This document shows positions 24,409 to 32,269 of a DNA stretch of 64,000 nucleotides, piece after piece. The position numbers and the translations under genes were made by a program. The notes below the pieces were generated by a model. That model had not been told where the DNA came from and did no database searches. It saw only the letters and a list, made by a program, of their open reading frames with translations. The stretch comes from Ralstonia sp. 25mfcol4.1 (GTDB taxonomy: Bacteria; Pseudomonadota; Gammaproteobacteria; Burkholderiales; Burkholderiaceae). The stretch spans positions 1-64,000 of the forward strand of contig NZ_FNJO01000007.1 in assembly GCF_900104095.1 (NCBI RefSeq), written 5' to 3'. Each line of letters begins with the position of its first letter. Position 1 is the first letter of the stretch.

Positions 24409-24684
24409 TTTGTCTCCTCGCGGGCAGCCGGGATCGGCCGCTTTTTTATCGGTGTCGGAGCCGTTGAGCGTAATCGTAGTGCGCCATATTGGCGAAACAA
24501 GTTATTTCGCTATGGCTGACCGGAAAATCCGATGGGTGCCGGCAGGGGCGACCGGATTCGGCCCGGTGGGCAAATCGCCAGTCGGGCCGGGATGAAAACG
24601 AGACGCGGAGAAATGCCGGGCGACACCGGGTAGGCACCCGGTGCGCGGGAAACGATGCGGAGAGGGAAACGAAGCGGGGGCGGG

Positions 24685-25506
24685 TCAGGTCCGCAAACTC
24701 ACCATCGCCGAGATCTTCTCGGCCGCTTCCAGCAACGGTGGCAGGAACCGGTCGGACATTTCCTGGGCGCTGGTCCGGTTGGCCTGGCCGCTGATGTTCA
24801 GCGCGGCGATAACCTGGCCGGTGCGGCTGCGGATCGGGGCAGCCAGCGACACCAGGCCTTCCTCAAGCTCCTGGTCGTTCTGCGCCCAGCCACGGGTGCG
24901 GATATCGGCGATCAGCGATTTCAGTGCGGCGATATCGGTCACGGTGCGGCGGGTACGTGGTTGCAGGTCGGACGCCTGCAGCACGCGGTCGAGTTCGGCG
25001 TCATCGAGCCCGGACAGCAGCACGCGGCCCATCGACGAGCAATAGGCCGGCAGCCGGCTGCCGATCGACAGGTTGATCGTCATGATCTTGCGGGCCGGCA
25101 CGCGTAGTACATAGACGATTTCGGTGCCGTCGAGCACGGAGATCGAGCAGCTTTCGTGGACGGATTGCGAGAGCGCTTCCATGACCGGCTCGGCCAGGTT
25201 CCAGAACGGCATCGAGGTCAGGTAGGCGAACCCGAGGTCCAGGATCTTGGGCGTCAACCGGAACAGCCGGCCGTCGTTCTGCACGTAGCCCAGCCCCACC
25301 AGCGTCAGCAGGATGCGCCGCGCGCCGGCGCGGGTCAGGCCGCTCGCCTGGGCGATTTCGGTCAGCGTCTGGGCCGGATGGCTGGCGTTGAACGCGCGGA
25401 TTACCGACAGGCCACGCGCAAATGACTGCACATAGCTGTCGCTCGGCTTTTCGGTCGTACCGGCGCCGGGCGCGCGGGACGTAGCGGAATCGGCAGGATG
25501 CGCCAT
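24685..25506 (-). CDS. IclR-family regulator of the PcaR/PcaU/PobR group
   Basis: A 273-residue regulator from the ATG at 25506. The N-terminal helix-turn-helix reads TLTEIAQASGLTRAGARRIL, preceded by the SYVQSFARGLSVIRAF signature that marks the PcaR/PcaU/PobR branch. The effector domain includes LPAYCSSMGRVLLSGL and ALNISGQANR. This branch controls protocatechuate and beta-ketoadipate genes. No such gene is adjacent, but pcaIJF lies 30 kb away in this window behind a PcaR-type operator (54580-54594), making it a plausible trans regulator. A longer ORF from 25584 is less likely. Confidence 0.86.
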   Translation of the reverse strand: MAHPADSATSRAPGAGTTEKPSDSYVQSFARGLSVIRAFNASHPAQTLTEIAQASGLTRAGARRILLTLVGLGYVQNDGRLFRLTPKILDLGFAYLTSMPFWNLAEPVMEALSQSVHESCSISVLDGTEIVYVLRVPARKIMTINLSIGSRLPAYCSSMGRVLLSGLDDAELDRVLQASDLQPRTRRTVTDIAALKSLIADIRTRGWAQNDQELEEGLVSLAAPIRSRTGQVIAALNISGQANRTSAQEMSDRFLPPLLEAAEKISAMVSLRT

Positions 25507-25745
25507 GGGTCTGAGAGAGTTCGGAAAGACTCGGAAAGGCCGAAAGGGTAGAGGAAATGTGCCTGCTTTGCCAGTCCGGAGCAACCTTTACCGCAGCGCC
25601 GCTTGCCGCGTGGAACTATCGGCGGCGCTGACGAGACGAATCTGTCTATCGCATAATGTGCGGCCGTCCGGCGCGGCAGATGCCGTCAACAAGGTGACGC
25701 CGACGGGCGGCCACGACAACAGTGTCATACAAGGGAATGGGTTCG

Positions 25746-26657
25746 GTGAGCGAGACAATCCAGTGGAATGATTGGGAGGCATTTTGCAGTGTGGTGGAGC
25801 AGGGCACGTTCACGGCGGCAGCCGCGGCCCTGGACTGTCCGAAATCGCGCGTCTCCGCAGCGGTGATCCGGCTGGAGACCGCCATCGGCGCCAAGCTGCT
25901 GGAACGCACCACGCGCCGCATGCGGCTGACCGATGCCGGCGGCGCCGTCTATCGCGACGTGGCGCCGCTGTTCGCCCGGCTGCGTGAAATCCGCCAGGAA
26001 ACGCTGGCGCGCGAGGAACGCGTGCAGGGCATGCTGCGCATTGCCACGCCCTACGAATTCGGGGCGCAGCAGCTGGGCGGTGTCATTTGCCGCACGCTGG
26101 CCGCCCATCCGGCGCTGGATATCACCGTGGAAATTGCCCAGGGGCTCGTCGATCCGATCCGGGAAGGCTATGACATCGCCTTCGTGACCGTGGACACCGA
26201 CCTGCCCGATTCCGGCACCATCGCGCGACGCATCTGGAACGTGGAACGCGGGCTGGTGGCGGCCCCCAGTCTGGCGGCGAGCCTGCCGGCGCAGATCCAG
26301 CCCGAAGACCTGTCCAACATGCCCACGCTGGCCACGCCCGGGGCGTCGGTGTGGGAATTTTCGCGCGACGGCCGGCGGATTCCGGTGCCGATCCGGCCGC
26401 GCATGCAGACGTACAACGCCGAACTGCGCATGCAGGCCGCGCTGGCGGGCCTGGGGATCGCCCGGGTGCCGATGACGGCCGCCGAAACGGAGATCGCCCA
26501 GGGCAGGCTGGTCCGGGTGATGCCCGATTACCCGTTGCCACCGCTGAGGGTGTTTGCCTTGCTGCCTGACCGGCGGCTCCAGCCGCGCAAGGTGCGGGCC
26601 TTCATGGAAGCCATCGAATCGATGATGGGGGCGGAACTGGACGCGCTGGGGCAGTAA
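25746..26657 (+). CDS. LysR-family transcriptional regulator
   Basis: A LysR-type regulator of about 303 residues. The N-terminal helix-turn-helix is WEAFCSVVEQGTFTAAAAAL then CPKSRVSAAVIRLETAIGAK with the wing LLERTTRRMRLTDAGG. The effector domain follows. The GTG at 25746 is preferred because AAGGGA sits 9 nt upstream; an ATG at 25737 and a GTG at 25722 are alternatives in the same frame. The upstream neighbour is the divergent iclR-type gene, and the downstream neighbour is convergent, so no target is obvious from position. Confidence 0.88.
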   Translation: MSETIQWNDWEAFCSVVEQGTFTAAAAALDCPKSRVSAAVIRLETAIGAKLLERTTRRMRLTDAGGAVYRDVAPLFARLREIRQETLAREERVQGMLRIATPYEFGAQQLGGVICRTLAAHPALDITVEIAQGLVDPIREGYDIAFVTVDTDLPDSGTIARRIWNVERGLVAAPSLAASLPAQIQPEDLSNMPTLATPGASVWEFSRDGRRIPVPIRPRMQTYNAELRMQAALAGLGIARVPMTAAETEIAQGRLVRVMPDYPLPPLRVFALLPDRRLQPRKVRAFMEAIESMMGAELDALGQ

Positions 26658-26749
26658 CTGGCCCGGCGGGGATGCGGTACGGGGGAAAACGCGGGAGAGG
26701 GGGTGGGGAAGGCGGCCCGGCGGAACTCGGGGGAGCGCGCCCCGGGCCT

Positions 26750-26774
26750 GCTTCGCCTTGGGGGAAGGCGAAGC
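26750..26774. terminator. Hairpin between convergent genes
   Basis: A perfect 10-bp inverted repeat, GCTTCGCCTT / AAGGCGAAGC, closes a loop of five G. It lies between the LysR gene and the convergent repeat-protein gene. There is no T run on either side, so it may act with Rho or protect 3' ends. Confidence 0.5.
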
Positions 26775-26793
26775 CGCTGCTGAGGGGAAGGAC

Positions 26794-27066
26794 TTAAGCG
26801 CCTTCGCTGTACACGTCGCGCTTCTCGGTCACGCCACGGGCGCCTTCCGAGTACACATCGCGCTTGTCGGTCACCGAGCGGGCGCCTTCCGAATACACGT
26901 CACGCTTTTCGGTCACGCCACGGGCGCCGTCCAGGTACGGATCGATCTTGCGGCCGATGCTGCCGTCAAGGCGTGCCAGGTCCGACAGGGGTTGCGCAGC
27001 CTGGGCGGCGGTGGCGGCAGCCGACAGGCCGATGGCGCAGATCAGGGAGAGGGCGAGGGTCTTCAT
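26794..27066 (-). CDS. Secreted 15-residue-repeat protein, 90 residues
   Basis: A small exported protein. A signal peptide covers about residues 1-23 (LALSLICAIGLSAAATAAQA). After a short region (PLSDLARLDGSIGRKIDPYLD) come three near-identical 15-residue repeats, consensus (E/D)GAR(G/S)VT(E/D)KRDVYS, ending on SEGA. At DNA level the repeat unit is 45 bp. The repeats are charged, with conserved Lys-Arg-Asp-Val-Tyr. I do not recognise a family. Such short periplasmic repeat proteins may bind metals or the envelope, but no Cys or His cluster is present. GTGCTGTTCC-rich DNA upstream shows no strong ribosome site. Confidence 0.76.
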   Translation of the reverse strand: MKTLALSLICAIGLSAAATAAQAAQPLSDLARLDGSIGRKIDPYLDGARGVTEKRDVYSEGARSVTDKRDVYSEGARGVTEKRDVYSEGA

Positions 27067-27169
27067 GGTTGTGCTGTTCCTACTTATTGGCAGAGATCGC
27101 GGGTGGTCCCGCGGTGGCTGTAATGTAGGCGCCGGCACGCGCACGAAAAAGGGCGAATCCTCGACAGAC

Positions 27170-27187
27170 TGTCCAGCTGTCTGGACA
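27170..27187. promoter_or_regulatory. Inverted repeat TGTCCAG-N4-CTGGACA
   Basis: A perfect 7-bp inverted repeat with a 4-bp spacer lies 104 bp upstream of the repeat-protein start and 80 bp after the yggT stop, both on the minus strand. It may be an operator for the repeat-protein gene; a hairpin for yggT is less likely since no T run follows. Confidence 0.5.
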
Positions 27188-27266
27188 TTAGGGGTTAACC
27201 CTAGGGCGTTGTTTTGTGATACGGTGGCGCCCCGCCACCGGACAACGATGCAAGGTTAGTGGTTGC

Positions 27267-27818
27267 TTACACCACGCCACGGCTAACGCCGGCAATCAGC
27301 ATCAGCAGGATCTGGGCGATGACGAACAGCACGAGCGGCGACATGTCGAACCCGCCCAGGCGCGGCATTACGCGCTGGATCGGGCGCAGCAGCGGCGCGG
27401 TCAGGTGCCAGATCGGGCCGGCCAGCGGCGATTGCGGATTGATCCACGACAGCACCGCCATGAGCAGCGTGACCCACATCACCATGCTGATGCCCCACTT
27501 CAGCAGGTTCAGCACGGCGAGGCCCAGGATGACGGGCAGGAAGGCCAGCGGATCGGCATCGAGCACCAGCGCGCGGCACACCAGGAATGCCACGGCGGTC
27601 AGGTAGGCGGCCAGCACGGTGGCCCAGTCGATGCCGCCGATGCCCGGAATGATGCGGCGCAGCGGGCGCACGAGCCAGTCTGTGACCTGGAACACCCCCT
27701 GCGACACCGGGTTGCGCGATGGCAGCCGGGTCAGTTGCATCCACAGGCGCAGCAGCAGTGCCATGCCGAAGAGCGTAAAGACGGTATCGAGCAGGAAGAG
27801 GATGATTTCCGTGAACAT
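27267..27818 (-). CDS. yggT: YggT-family membrane protein
   Basis: A 183-residue inner-membrane protein with two YggT repeats. Each repeat holds the signature of a loop flanked by helices: LVRPLRRIIPGIGGIDWATV and LLRPIQRVMPRLGGFDMSPL. Four to five membrane segments are visible. The family is widespread, linked to osmotic shock tolerance and cell-division-site functions, but biochemically undefined. The ATG at 27818 gives the usual length; a longer frame to 28391 is a shadow of the opposite marR gene. Confidence 0.9.
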   Translation of the reverse strand: MFTEIILFLLDTVFTLFGMALLLRLWMQLTRLPSRNPVSQGVFQVTDWLVRPLRRIIPGIGGIDWATVLAAYLTAVAFLVCRALVLDADPLAFLPVILGLAVLNLLKWGISMVMWVTLLMAVLSWINPQSPLAGPIWHLTAPLLRPIQRVMPRLGGFDMSPLVLFVIAQILLMLIAGVSRGVV

Positions 27819-28007
27819 CAGGCGGATTTCCCTTGAATACGTTAGAGGGCGACAGGGTGTCGACGACCGCACAGATTCTGCCATACCCCGCTGCCCTGCC
27901 TCTGTGGAAAATAGGGGCGCAATGCGTGTCATCGCACCGGGCGCAGCGGTGGCACCCCATATAATGGGCGGCTTGTCCGATACCGCCCGCGTAGCCCCTT
28001 TCCGCCC

Positions 28008-28475
28008 ATGCCACGCCCGACCGCTTCCGCGAAGTCTTCGAACGATGCCAACGTACTGAGCAAGCAGGACTTCGAGGCGCTGTCCGATTTCCGGTATCAG
28101 TTGCGCCGCTTCCTGCGGTTTTCGGAGGACGCCGCGCAGGCCGAAGGGGTGACCGTACAGCAATACCTGCTGATGCTGCACATCCGCGGCAGCCGCGACA
28201 AGAACTGGGCGTCCGTGGGCGAACTGGCCGAACGGCTGCAGGCCAAGCAGCACGGCGTGGTTGCGCTGGTCAACCGCTGCGAGGCCGCGGGGCTGGTGAC
28301 GCGCCGGATCCATCCCGACGACCGCCGCGTGGTGCAGATTCACCTGCTGGCCAAGGGAGAGCGATGCCTGAACCGCCTGGCCGCGTTGCACCGGGCCGAG
28401 CTGGAATCGTTGCGCGGGGCGTTCCGTGTGGCACGCATTACTGCTTTCAACGACGACGAAGCCGAGCGCGACTGA
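28008..28475 (+). CDS. MarR-family transcriptional regulator
   Basis: A 155-residue winged-helix protein. The DNA-binding region reads ASVGELAERLQAKQHGVVAL then VNRCEAAGLVTRRIHPDDRRVVQIHL. Helix 1 has FEALSDFRYQLRRFLRFSED. A ligand or target is not evident: the yggT gene is divergent and a lipoprotein gene follows 137 bp later on the same strand. Confidence 0.87.
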   Translation: MPRPTASAKSSNDANVLSKQDFEALSDFRYQLRRFLRFSEDAAQAEGVTVQQYLLMLHIRGSRDKNWASVGELAERLQAKQHGVVALVNRCEAAGLVTRRIHPDDRRVVQIHLLAKGERCLNRLAALHRAELESLRGAFRVARITAFNDDEAERD

Positions 28476-28612
28476 GCGCCGCGTTTTCGCAGGTCGGGCC
28501 AGCCGCGTTACAGGCGGTTACCCATCACAATCTCCGGTGACACCTGCCGGCATGGCCCGGCACTAGACTCCCGCGCAATATCAACACGCGCACCGTCGCA
28601 GGAGTCCCCATC

Positions 28613-29356
28613 ATGTCCATCACGATTCGCCCGGTCGCCCGCACGCTAGCACTGGCCGCCGTGGCTGCCGGTACGCTGGCGCTGGCGGGTTGCGCCGCAC
28701 CTTATGGCGCCGGCTATGGCGATGGCTATGGTTCGGGGTACCAGACCGGCTACCAGACCGCCGGCTACCAGGGCACCTACGGCAATGCCGGATACGGATC
28801 CGCCTATGGCACCTCGGGCACGCAGATCAGCGGCACGCCGGCTTATCCCCAGCAGTCGTACCCGCAGCAGTCGTATCCCCAGTCGTCCTATCCGCAACAG
28901 TCCCAGCAACCCGCCTATCCGCAGCAGCCCGGCTACGACCAGTATGGATATCCGCAGCAGGCCCAGGGCAGCTACGACGGCACCTACGGCACCAGCGCCG
29001 GCTACAACGACCCCTACGCGGTGCGTTACGGCTGGGTGGAGTCAATCGAGCAGGTAGGCGGACAGCCGGCCAACGCCAGCGGCGTGGGCGCCGTGCTGGG
29101 CGGGGTGGCGGGCGGCCTGCTGGGGCACCAGATCGGCGGCGGTCGTGGCAACACGGTGGCCACCATCGGCGGCGCGGTGGCGGGCGCGCTGGCCGGCAAC
29201 GAGGTGGAAAAGCGCACCCACACCACGCCGCCGGCGTTTCGCGTGCGGGTGCGTACCAACGACAACGCCTATATGACGCTGACGCAGGCCAGTCCATACA
29301 ACCTGCGCATCGGCGACCGCGTCAAGGTGCAGAACGGCACGGCCGTGCCCTACTGA
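28613..29356 (+). CDS. Glycine-zipper outer-membrane lipoprotein with Tyr/Gln/Pro-rich linker
   Basis: A 247-residue lipoprotein of the Rick_17kDa/SlyB-type glycine-zipper group. The lipobox LALAGC places the lipidated Cys at 27. Residues 30-140 are low complexity: GYG/YQT repeats, then about ten SYPQQ-type units. The glycine zipper (VGAVLGGVAGGLLGHQIG, IGGAVAGALAGNEVEK, about residues 158-200) is predicted to insert in or lie on the membrane. A C-terminal SH3-like part has RVRVRTNDNAYMTLTQ. CAGGAGTCCCC precedes the ATG. The long linker between lipid anchor and zipper is unusual compared with SlyB (about 155 residues). Confidence 0.88.
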   Translation: MSITIRPVARTLALAAVAAGTLALAGCAAPYGAGYGDGYGSGYQTGYQTAGYQGTYGNAGYGSAYGTSGTQISGTPAYPQQSYPQQSYPQSSYPQQSQQPAYPQQPGYDQYGYPQQAQGSYDGTYGTSAGYNDPYAVRYGWVESIEQVGGQPANASGVGAVLGGVAGGLLGHQIGGGRGNTVATIGGAVAGALAGNEVEKRTHTTPPAFRVRVRTNDNAYMTLTQASPYNLRIGDRVKVQNGTAVPY

Positions 29357-29380
29357 CATACCGGATCGTTCGCCCACCGA

Positions 29381-29410
29381 AAAAGCCCGGCGCCAGGGCC
29401 GGGCTTTTCT
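29381..29410. terminator. Bidirectional terminator
   Basis: Stem AGCCCGGC (29384-29391) and GCCGGGCT (29398-29405), with AAAA before and TTTTCTT after. It separates the convergent lipoprotein gene and dienelactone hydrolase gene. Confidence 0.9.
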
Positions 29411-29427
29411 TCGACGGTCGGGCCGTC

Positions 29428-30144
29428 TTAGGACAGCGCGTTGGCCAGGAAGGTCAGCGCGCGGCCATGCGCCAGCGCGGCCGACCGCTGGTGGTACGAC
29501 GCGCGCGCCCAGCAGTTGAAGCCGTGGTCGGCCTGGTCGTAGACAAAGACCTCGGTGCCCCGCTTGCCGGCCACGGCCTGACGAACGTTCTCCACATCGT
29601 CGGGCTTGATATGGGCATCCAGCGCGCCGTAGTGGAACTGCACCGGCACGTCGAGGGCGGCCGCCTCGTGCAGGTTGTTCTGGATGCCGCCGCCATAGTA
29701 GGGCACCGCGGCGTCCACCAGCCCGCGCGCCGCGGCCATGTACGACACCAGGCCGCCGAAGCAATAGCCCACCGCAGCCACCTTGCCGCCTTCGCCAATT
29801 TCCTTGCGAAGCGCCTCGACAGTGGCGGCGACGTCCGACACCGTATCTTCCAGGTTCACGGCCTTGCGCAGTTCCATGGCCTTTTCCCAGTCCGGGCCGC
29901 TGTAGCCCAGCTCCACGCGCGGGGCCGAACGCCAGAATACGTCCGGGGCCAGCACCACGTAGCCGTCGGCTGCGTACTGGTCGGCCACGCTGCGGATGTG
30001 TTCGTTGACGCCGAAGATCTCCTGCACCAGCACGATGCCGGGGTTGCCGACGGCCTTGCCGCCGGGCGGCAGGCTCAGGTAGGCGTCGAAGCTGCCGCCG
30101 GCGGTGTCGATACGGATCCAGTGGCTGTTGGGCGTGGGGCTCAT
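29428..30144 (-). CDS. Dienelactone hydrolase family protein
   Basis: A 238-residue alpha/beta-hydrolase of the dienelactone hydrolase family. The triad is Cys128 (VGYCFGG), Asp176 (GALDAHI) and His207 (DHGFN), with Glu42 (VQEIFGVN) that activates the Cys in true carboxymethylenebutenolidases. The family hydrolyses dienelactone to maleylacetate in chlorocatechol degradation, but many members are general esterases. No chlorocatechol genes are nearby. GGAG precedes the ATG by about 9 nt. In-frame extension to 30372 is not supported. Confidence 0.91.
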   Translation of the reverse strand: MSPTPNSHWIRIDTAGGSFDAYLSLPPGGKAVGNPGIVLVQEIFGVNEHIRSVADQYAADGYVVLAPDVFWRSAPRVELGYSGPDWEKAMELRKAVNLEDTVSDVAATVEALRKEIGEGGKVAAVGYCFGGLVSYMAAARGLVDAAVPYYGGGIQNNLHEAAALDVPVQFHYGALDAHIKPDDVENVRQAVAGKRGTEVFVYDQADHGFNCWARASYHQRSAALAHGRALTFLANALS

Positions 30145-30283
30145 GTTGGGAAGACTCCAGGGTTTGTCGGGGCGGGCGCGCGGGCGCGCCGGATCCGCGG
30201 GCTCCGGGGGGATCCGCGAGAGACCGCCAAGTGTGCCACCGCCGCGCCGATCTTGCAGCGCCGCTGGCCGGTAGCCGACCGGC

Positions 30284-30323
30284 AAAAAAATATGCCGGCA
30301 CCCGCGGGAGGGGTAGCCGGCAT
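30284..30323 (-). terminator. Terminator of the 30382-30801 gene
   Basis: Read on the minus strand, stem ATGCCGGC / GCCGGCAT (30316-30323 with 30292-30299) is followed by seven T (30290-30284). It lies about 60 bp downstream of the secreted-protein gene. Confidence 0.8.
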
Positions 30324-30381
30324 GGCGGCCGCGCCAGTTGCGCGGCACAGGACTGCTTGACTGACTGTTCATCCGCGCCGG

Positions 30382-30801
30382 TTACCAGCGCATCTGCACA
30401 TTCTTTTCTCCAGGGCTCACCGTCGTGCGCTTGGATGTGCCTTCATAAGTGGCCACGACCTGATACGAGGCGCGCGGCCCCTTGATCAGGCATCGTGGGC
30501 CCGTGGATGTGAACTCGGCCACCTGCTGTCCATTGCGCATGAGCTTCACGTTGACGTCCGACAGATATTCTCCGCGGCCGCCCTGCGTGAACAGCAGGCC
30601 CATGTCGTACTGGGACGCCTCGCTGCGCATTTCGGCCTGTTCGTCGGCAGCCACGCCGCCGCAAACATAGGTGAACGGGCCGGCCGTCGACGTCTTCATG
30701 TCCGCGTGAGCGGACACCGCCACGCCCATCGCCGCCGCAGCGGCACCGATTGCGCACCAGACACGTACCTGTCGAGTGATCGTCGTGTTTTGAGTTTGCA
30801 T
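30382..30801 (-). CDS. Secreted hypothetical protein, 139 residues
   Basis: A protein with an N-terminal signal (about residues 1-33, CAIGAAAAAMGVAVSAHA). The mature part has two cysteines (in FTYVCGGVA and GPRCLIKGP) that could form a disulfide, and beta-strand patterning (DVNVKLMRNGQQVAEF, SYQVVATYEGTSKRTTV) like the carboxypeptidase-regulatory fold. I do not recognise the family. AGGAGGAAGCG precedes the ATG. It has its own terminator, so it is probably monocistronic. Confidence 0.8.
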   Translation of the reverse strand: MQTQNTTITRQVRVWCAIGAAAAAMGVAVSAHADMKTSTAGPFTYVCGGVAADEQAEMRSEASQYDMGLLFTQGGRGEYLSDVNVKLMRNGQQVAEFTSTGPRCLIKGPRASYQVVATYEGTSKRTTVSPGEKNVQMRW

Positions 30802-31220
30802 CGCTTCCTCCTGCCAGGTTGACGGGATGTGCGACGGGTACCCAATGCAGGAATTGCAGCCCGTGAGGCAGGTTCAGGGCAGGTACGCAGGCCCGGACGA
30901 TGGCCTGTCGCGCATCCTCGGGATACGTACCTGAAGTACACACCACTGCACCCGGGGCGTCTGTCAGCGTTTCACTGATCTTGCTGCGGGAAGAGACTTT
31001 GGGGTGGCCGGAACAGCGGGCAGTTCTGCCCCTATTCGTGCGCAGAGGGAGGCAAAGAGAGGCGCCGCTCACATGGCCCCACGCTGCGTGCGTAATCGTG
31101 CCGGACCGGCGCATCGGCCGGAGACCGGCCAGGGATCAGGCCGGGAATCAGGCGGGAATCAGGCCGGGAATCAGAGGCGCATCAGACGCGAACCAAGACC
31201 GACCTTCGATAGGCCGACAA
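30802..31220. other. Intergenic region with short direct repeats
   Basis: About 420 bp between two minus-strand genes. GGGAATCAGGC occurs twice exactly and twice in variant form in tandem (31132-31174), and ATAGGCCGAC occurs twice 15 bp apart at 31209 and 31224, the second copy inside the 3' end of the PLD gene. I see no coding region, tRNA or terminator. Confidence 0.55.
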
Positions 31221-31829
31221 TCAATAGGCCGACGATTTCTCGAAACGCGTGCGCCAGTTGTCGCTGTATGCCTTGACCACCGCGCTGTCGCCCCGGATCA
31301 GCATGCCGTTCTCCGCGTTGCGCTCCTGGGCCGACTTGGTGAAGTTGAACGACCCCGTGAACACGGCCTGGTCGTCGAACACCATCACCTTGTTGTGCGC
31401 GATGGCCGGTTTGGTATCGACCACGACGGGAATACCCGCGTTCTTGAGGAAGGTGGCGCTGGTATATCGCTCCGAAGCCTGGCTCTTGTCGACGATCACC
31501 CGCACGTCCACGCCGCGCTGGTGCGCCTCGGCCACGGCGCGGGCGATGGGGGCGCTCGTGAACGAGTAAGCCTGGATCAGCAGCTTGTGCCGGGTGCGGT
31601 TGATGGCGTCGACAATCATGTCCTGGCAGCTCGGGCCGTCCGGCACGAAACACAGCGTGTACGTGCTGCCGCTGGCGAACTGGCTGGTCTGCGCGCGCGG
31701 CGTGGTCAGCGTCTCGATGGCGCGATCGAACATCGAGGTGGTACGGGCCTGGGCGCCGCCCACGATGGCCAGCAGGCCGACGATGCCCGCCGTGGCAAGC
31801 CGCCTGCTTCGGAGCAAGGAAGGAAACAT
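31221..31829 (-). CDS. Secreted phospholipase D family nuclease-like protein
   Basis: A 202-residue protein with an N-terminal signal or anchor (about residues 10-28) and a single PLD/HKD motif: His145, Lys147 and Asp152 in HNKVMVFD, continuing FTGSFNFTKSAQERNAEN. One HKD motif and about 200 residues match the Nuc/EDTA-resistant endonuclease branch that dimerises to build one active site and cuts DNA non-specifically. Cys60 and Cys68 may form a disulfide. The ATG at 31829 follows a weak ribosome site. Export suggests action on extracellular or incoming DNA, or on lipids; plasmid-encoded Nuc is similar. Confidence 0.86.
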   Translation of the reverse strand: MFPSLLRSRRLATAGIVGLLAIVGGAQARTTSMFDRAIETLTTPRAQTSQFASGSTYTLCFVPDGPSCQDMIVDAINRTRHKLLIQAYSFTSAPIARAVAEAHQRGVDVRVIVDKSQASERYTSATFLKNAGIPVVVDTKPAIAHNKVMVFDDQAVFTGSFNFTKSAQERNAENGMLIRGDSAVVKAYSDNWRTRFEKSSAY

Positions 31830-32033
31830 CAGGTTACAGGGTGGTGACAGGAATCGAGGGCAGGCAGCGTAACAGGCCATGCGCCCAGTTCGCAACAGGA
31901 AACGCACCGTGGCCGGTTGGGGAATTGCGGCGGCGTCTTGGGACTCGACCTGACTGGTGCCTATGATGAAGGCATCGTGTCGCGGCGGGGCATGTTGTGC
32001 CGCCGCATCCATCGCAAATACAAGGAGCCTCGC

Positions 32034-32240
32034 ATGTCCGACCATACCTACAAGCTCGTCGAGATCGTCGGGTCGTCACCCGATGGCAGCGACCAGGCCA
32101 TCCGCAATGCACTGGCCAAGGCCGGCGAGACCATCAAGCATATCGACTGGTTCGAAGTGGTCGAAACGCGCGGCCATGTCACGGACGGCAAGGTCGGCCA
32201 CTTTCAGGTCACGCTGAAGATCGGCTTCCGCGTGACCTGA
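32034..32240 (+). CDS. Dodecin, flavin-binding protein
   Basis: A 68-residue dodecin. It shows the family pattern [36 protein letters not shown] (the Trp-Phe-Glu flavin-stacking segment) and the final [12 protein letters not shown] strand. Dodecins form hollow dodecamers that store FMN, riboflavin or FAD and quench photochemistry. CAAGGAGCC precedes the ATG. It is a monocistronic gene convergent to the TpsB-like gene. Confidence 0.93.
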   Translation: MSDHTYKLVEIVGSSPDGSDQAIRNALAKAGETIKHIDWFEVVETRGHVTDGKVGHFQVTLKIGFRVT

Positions 32241-32269
32241 CGCGCAGGCCGCGCCACCCGCCGGCCCGC

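Noticed and set aside
26800..26935. Regular 45-bp repeats resembling a CRISPR-like array
   Set aside because: The units are contiguous, in frame and encode a 15-residue protein repeat; there are no unique spacers and no cas genes.
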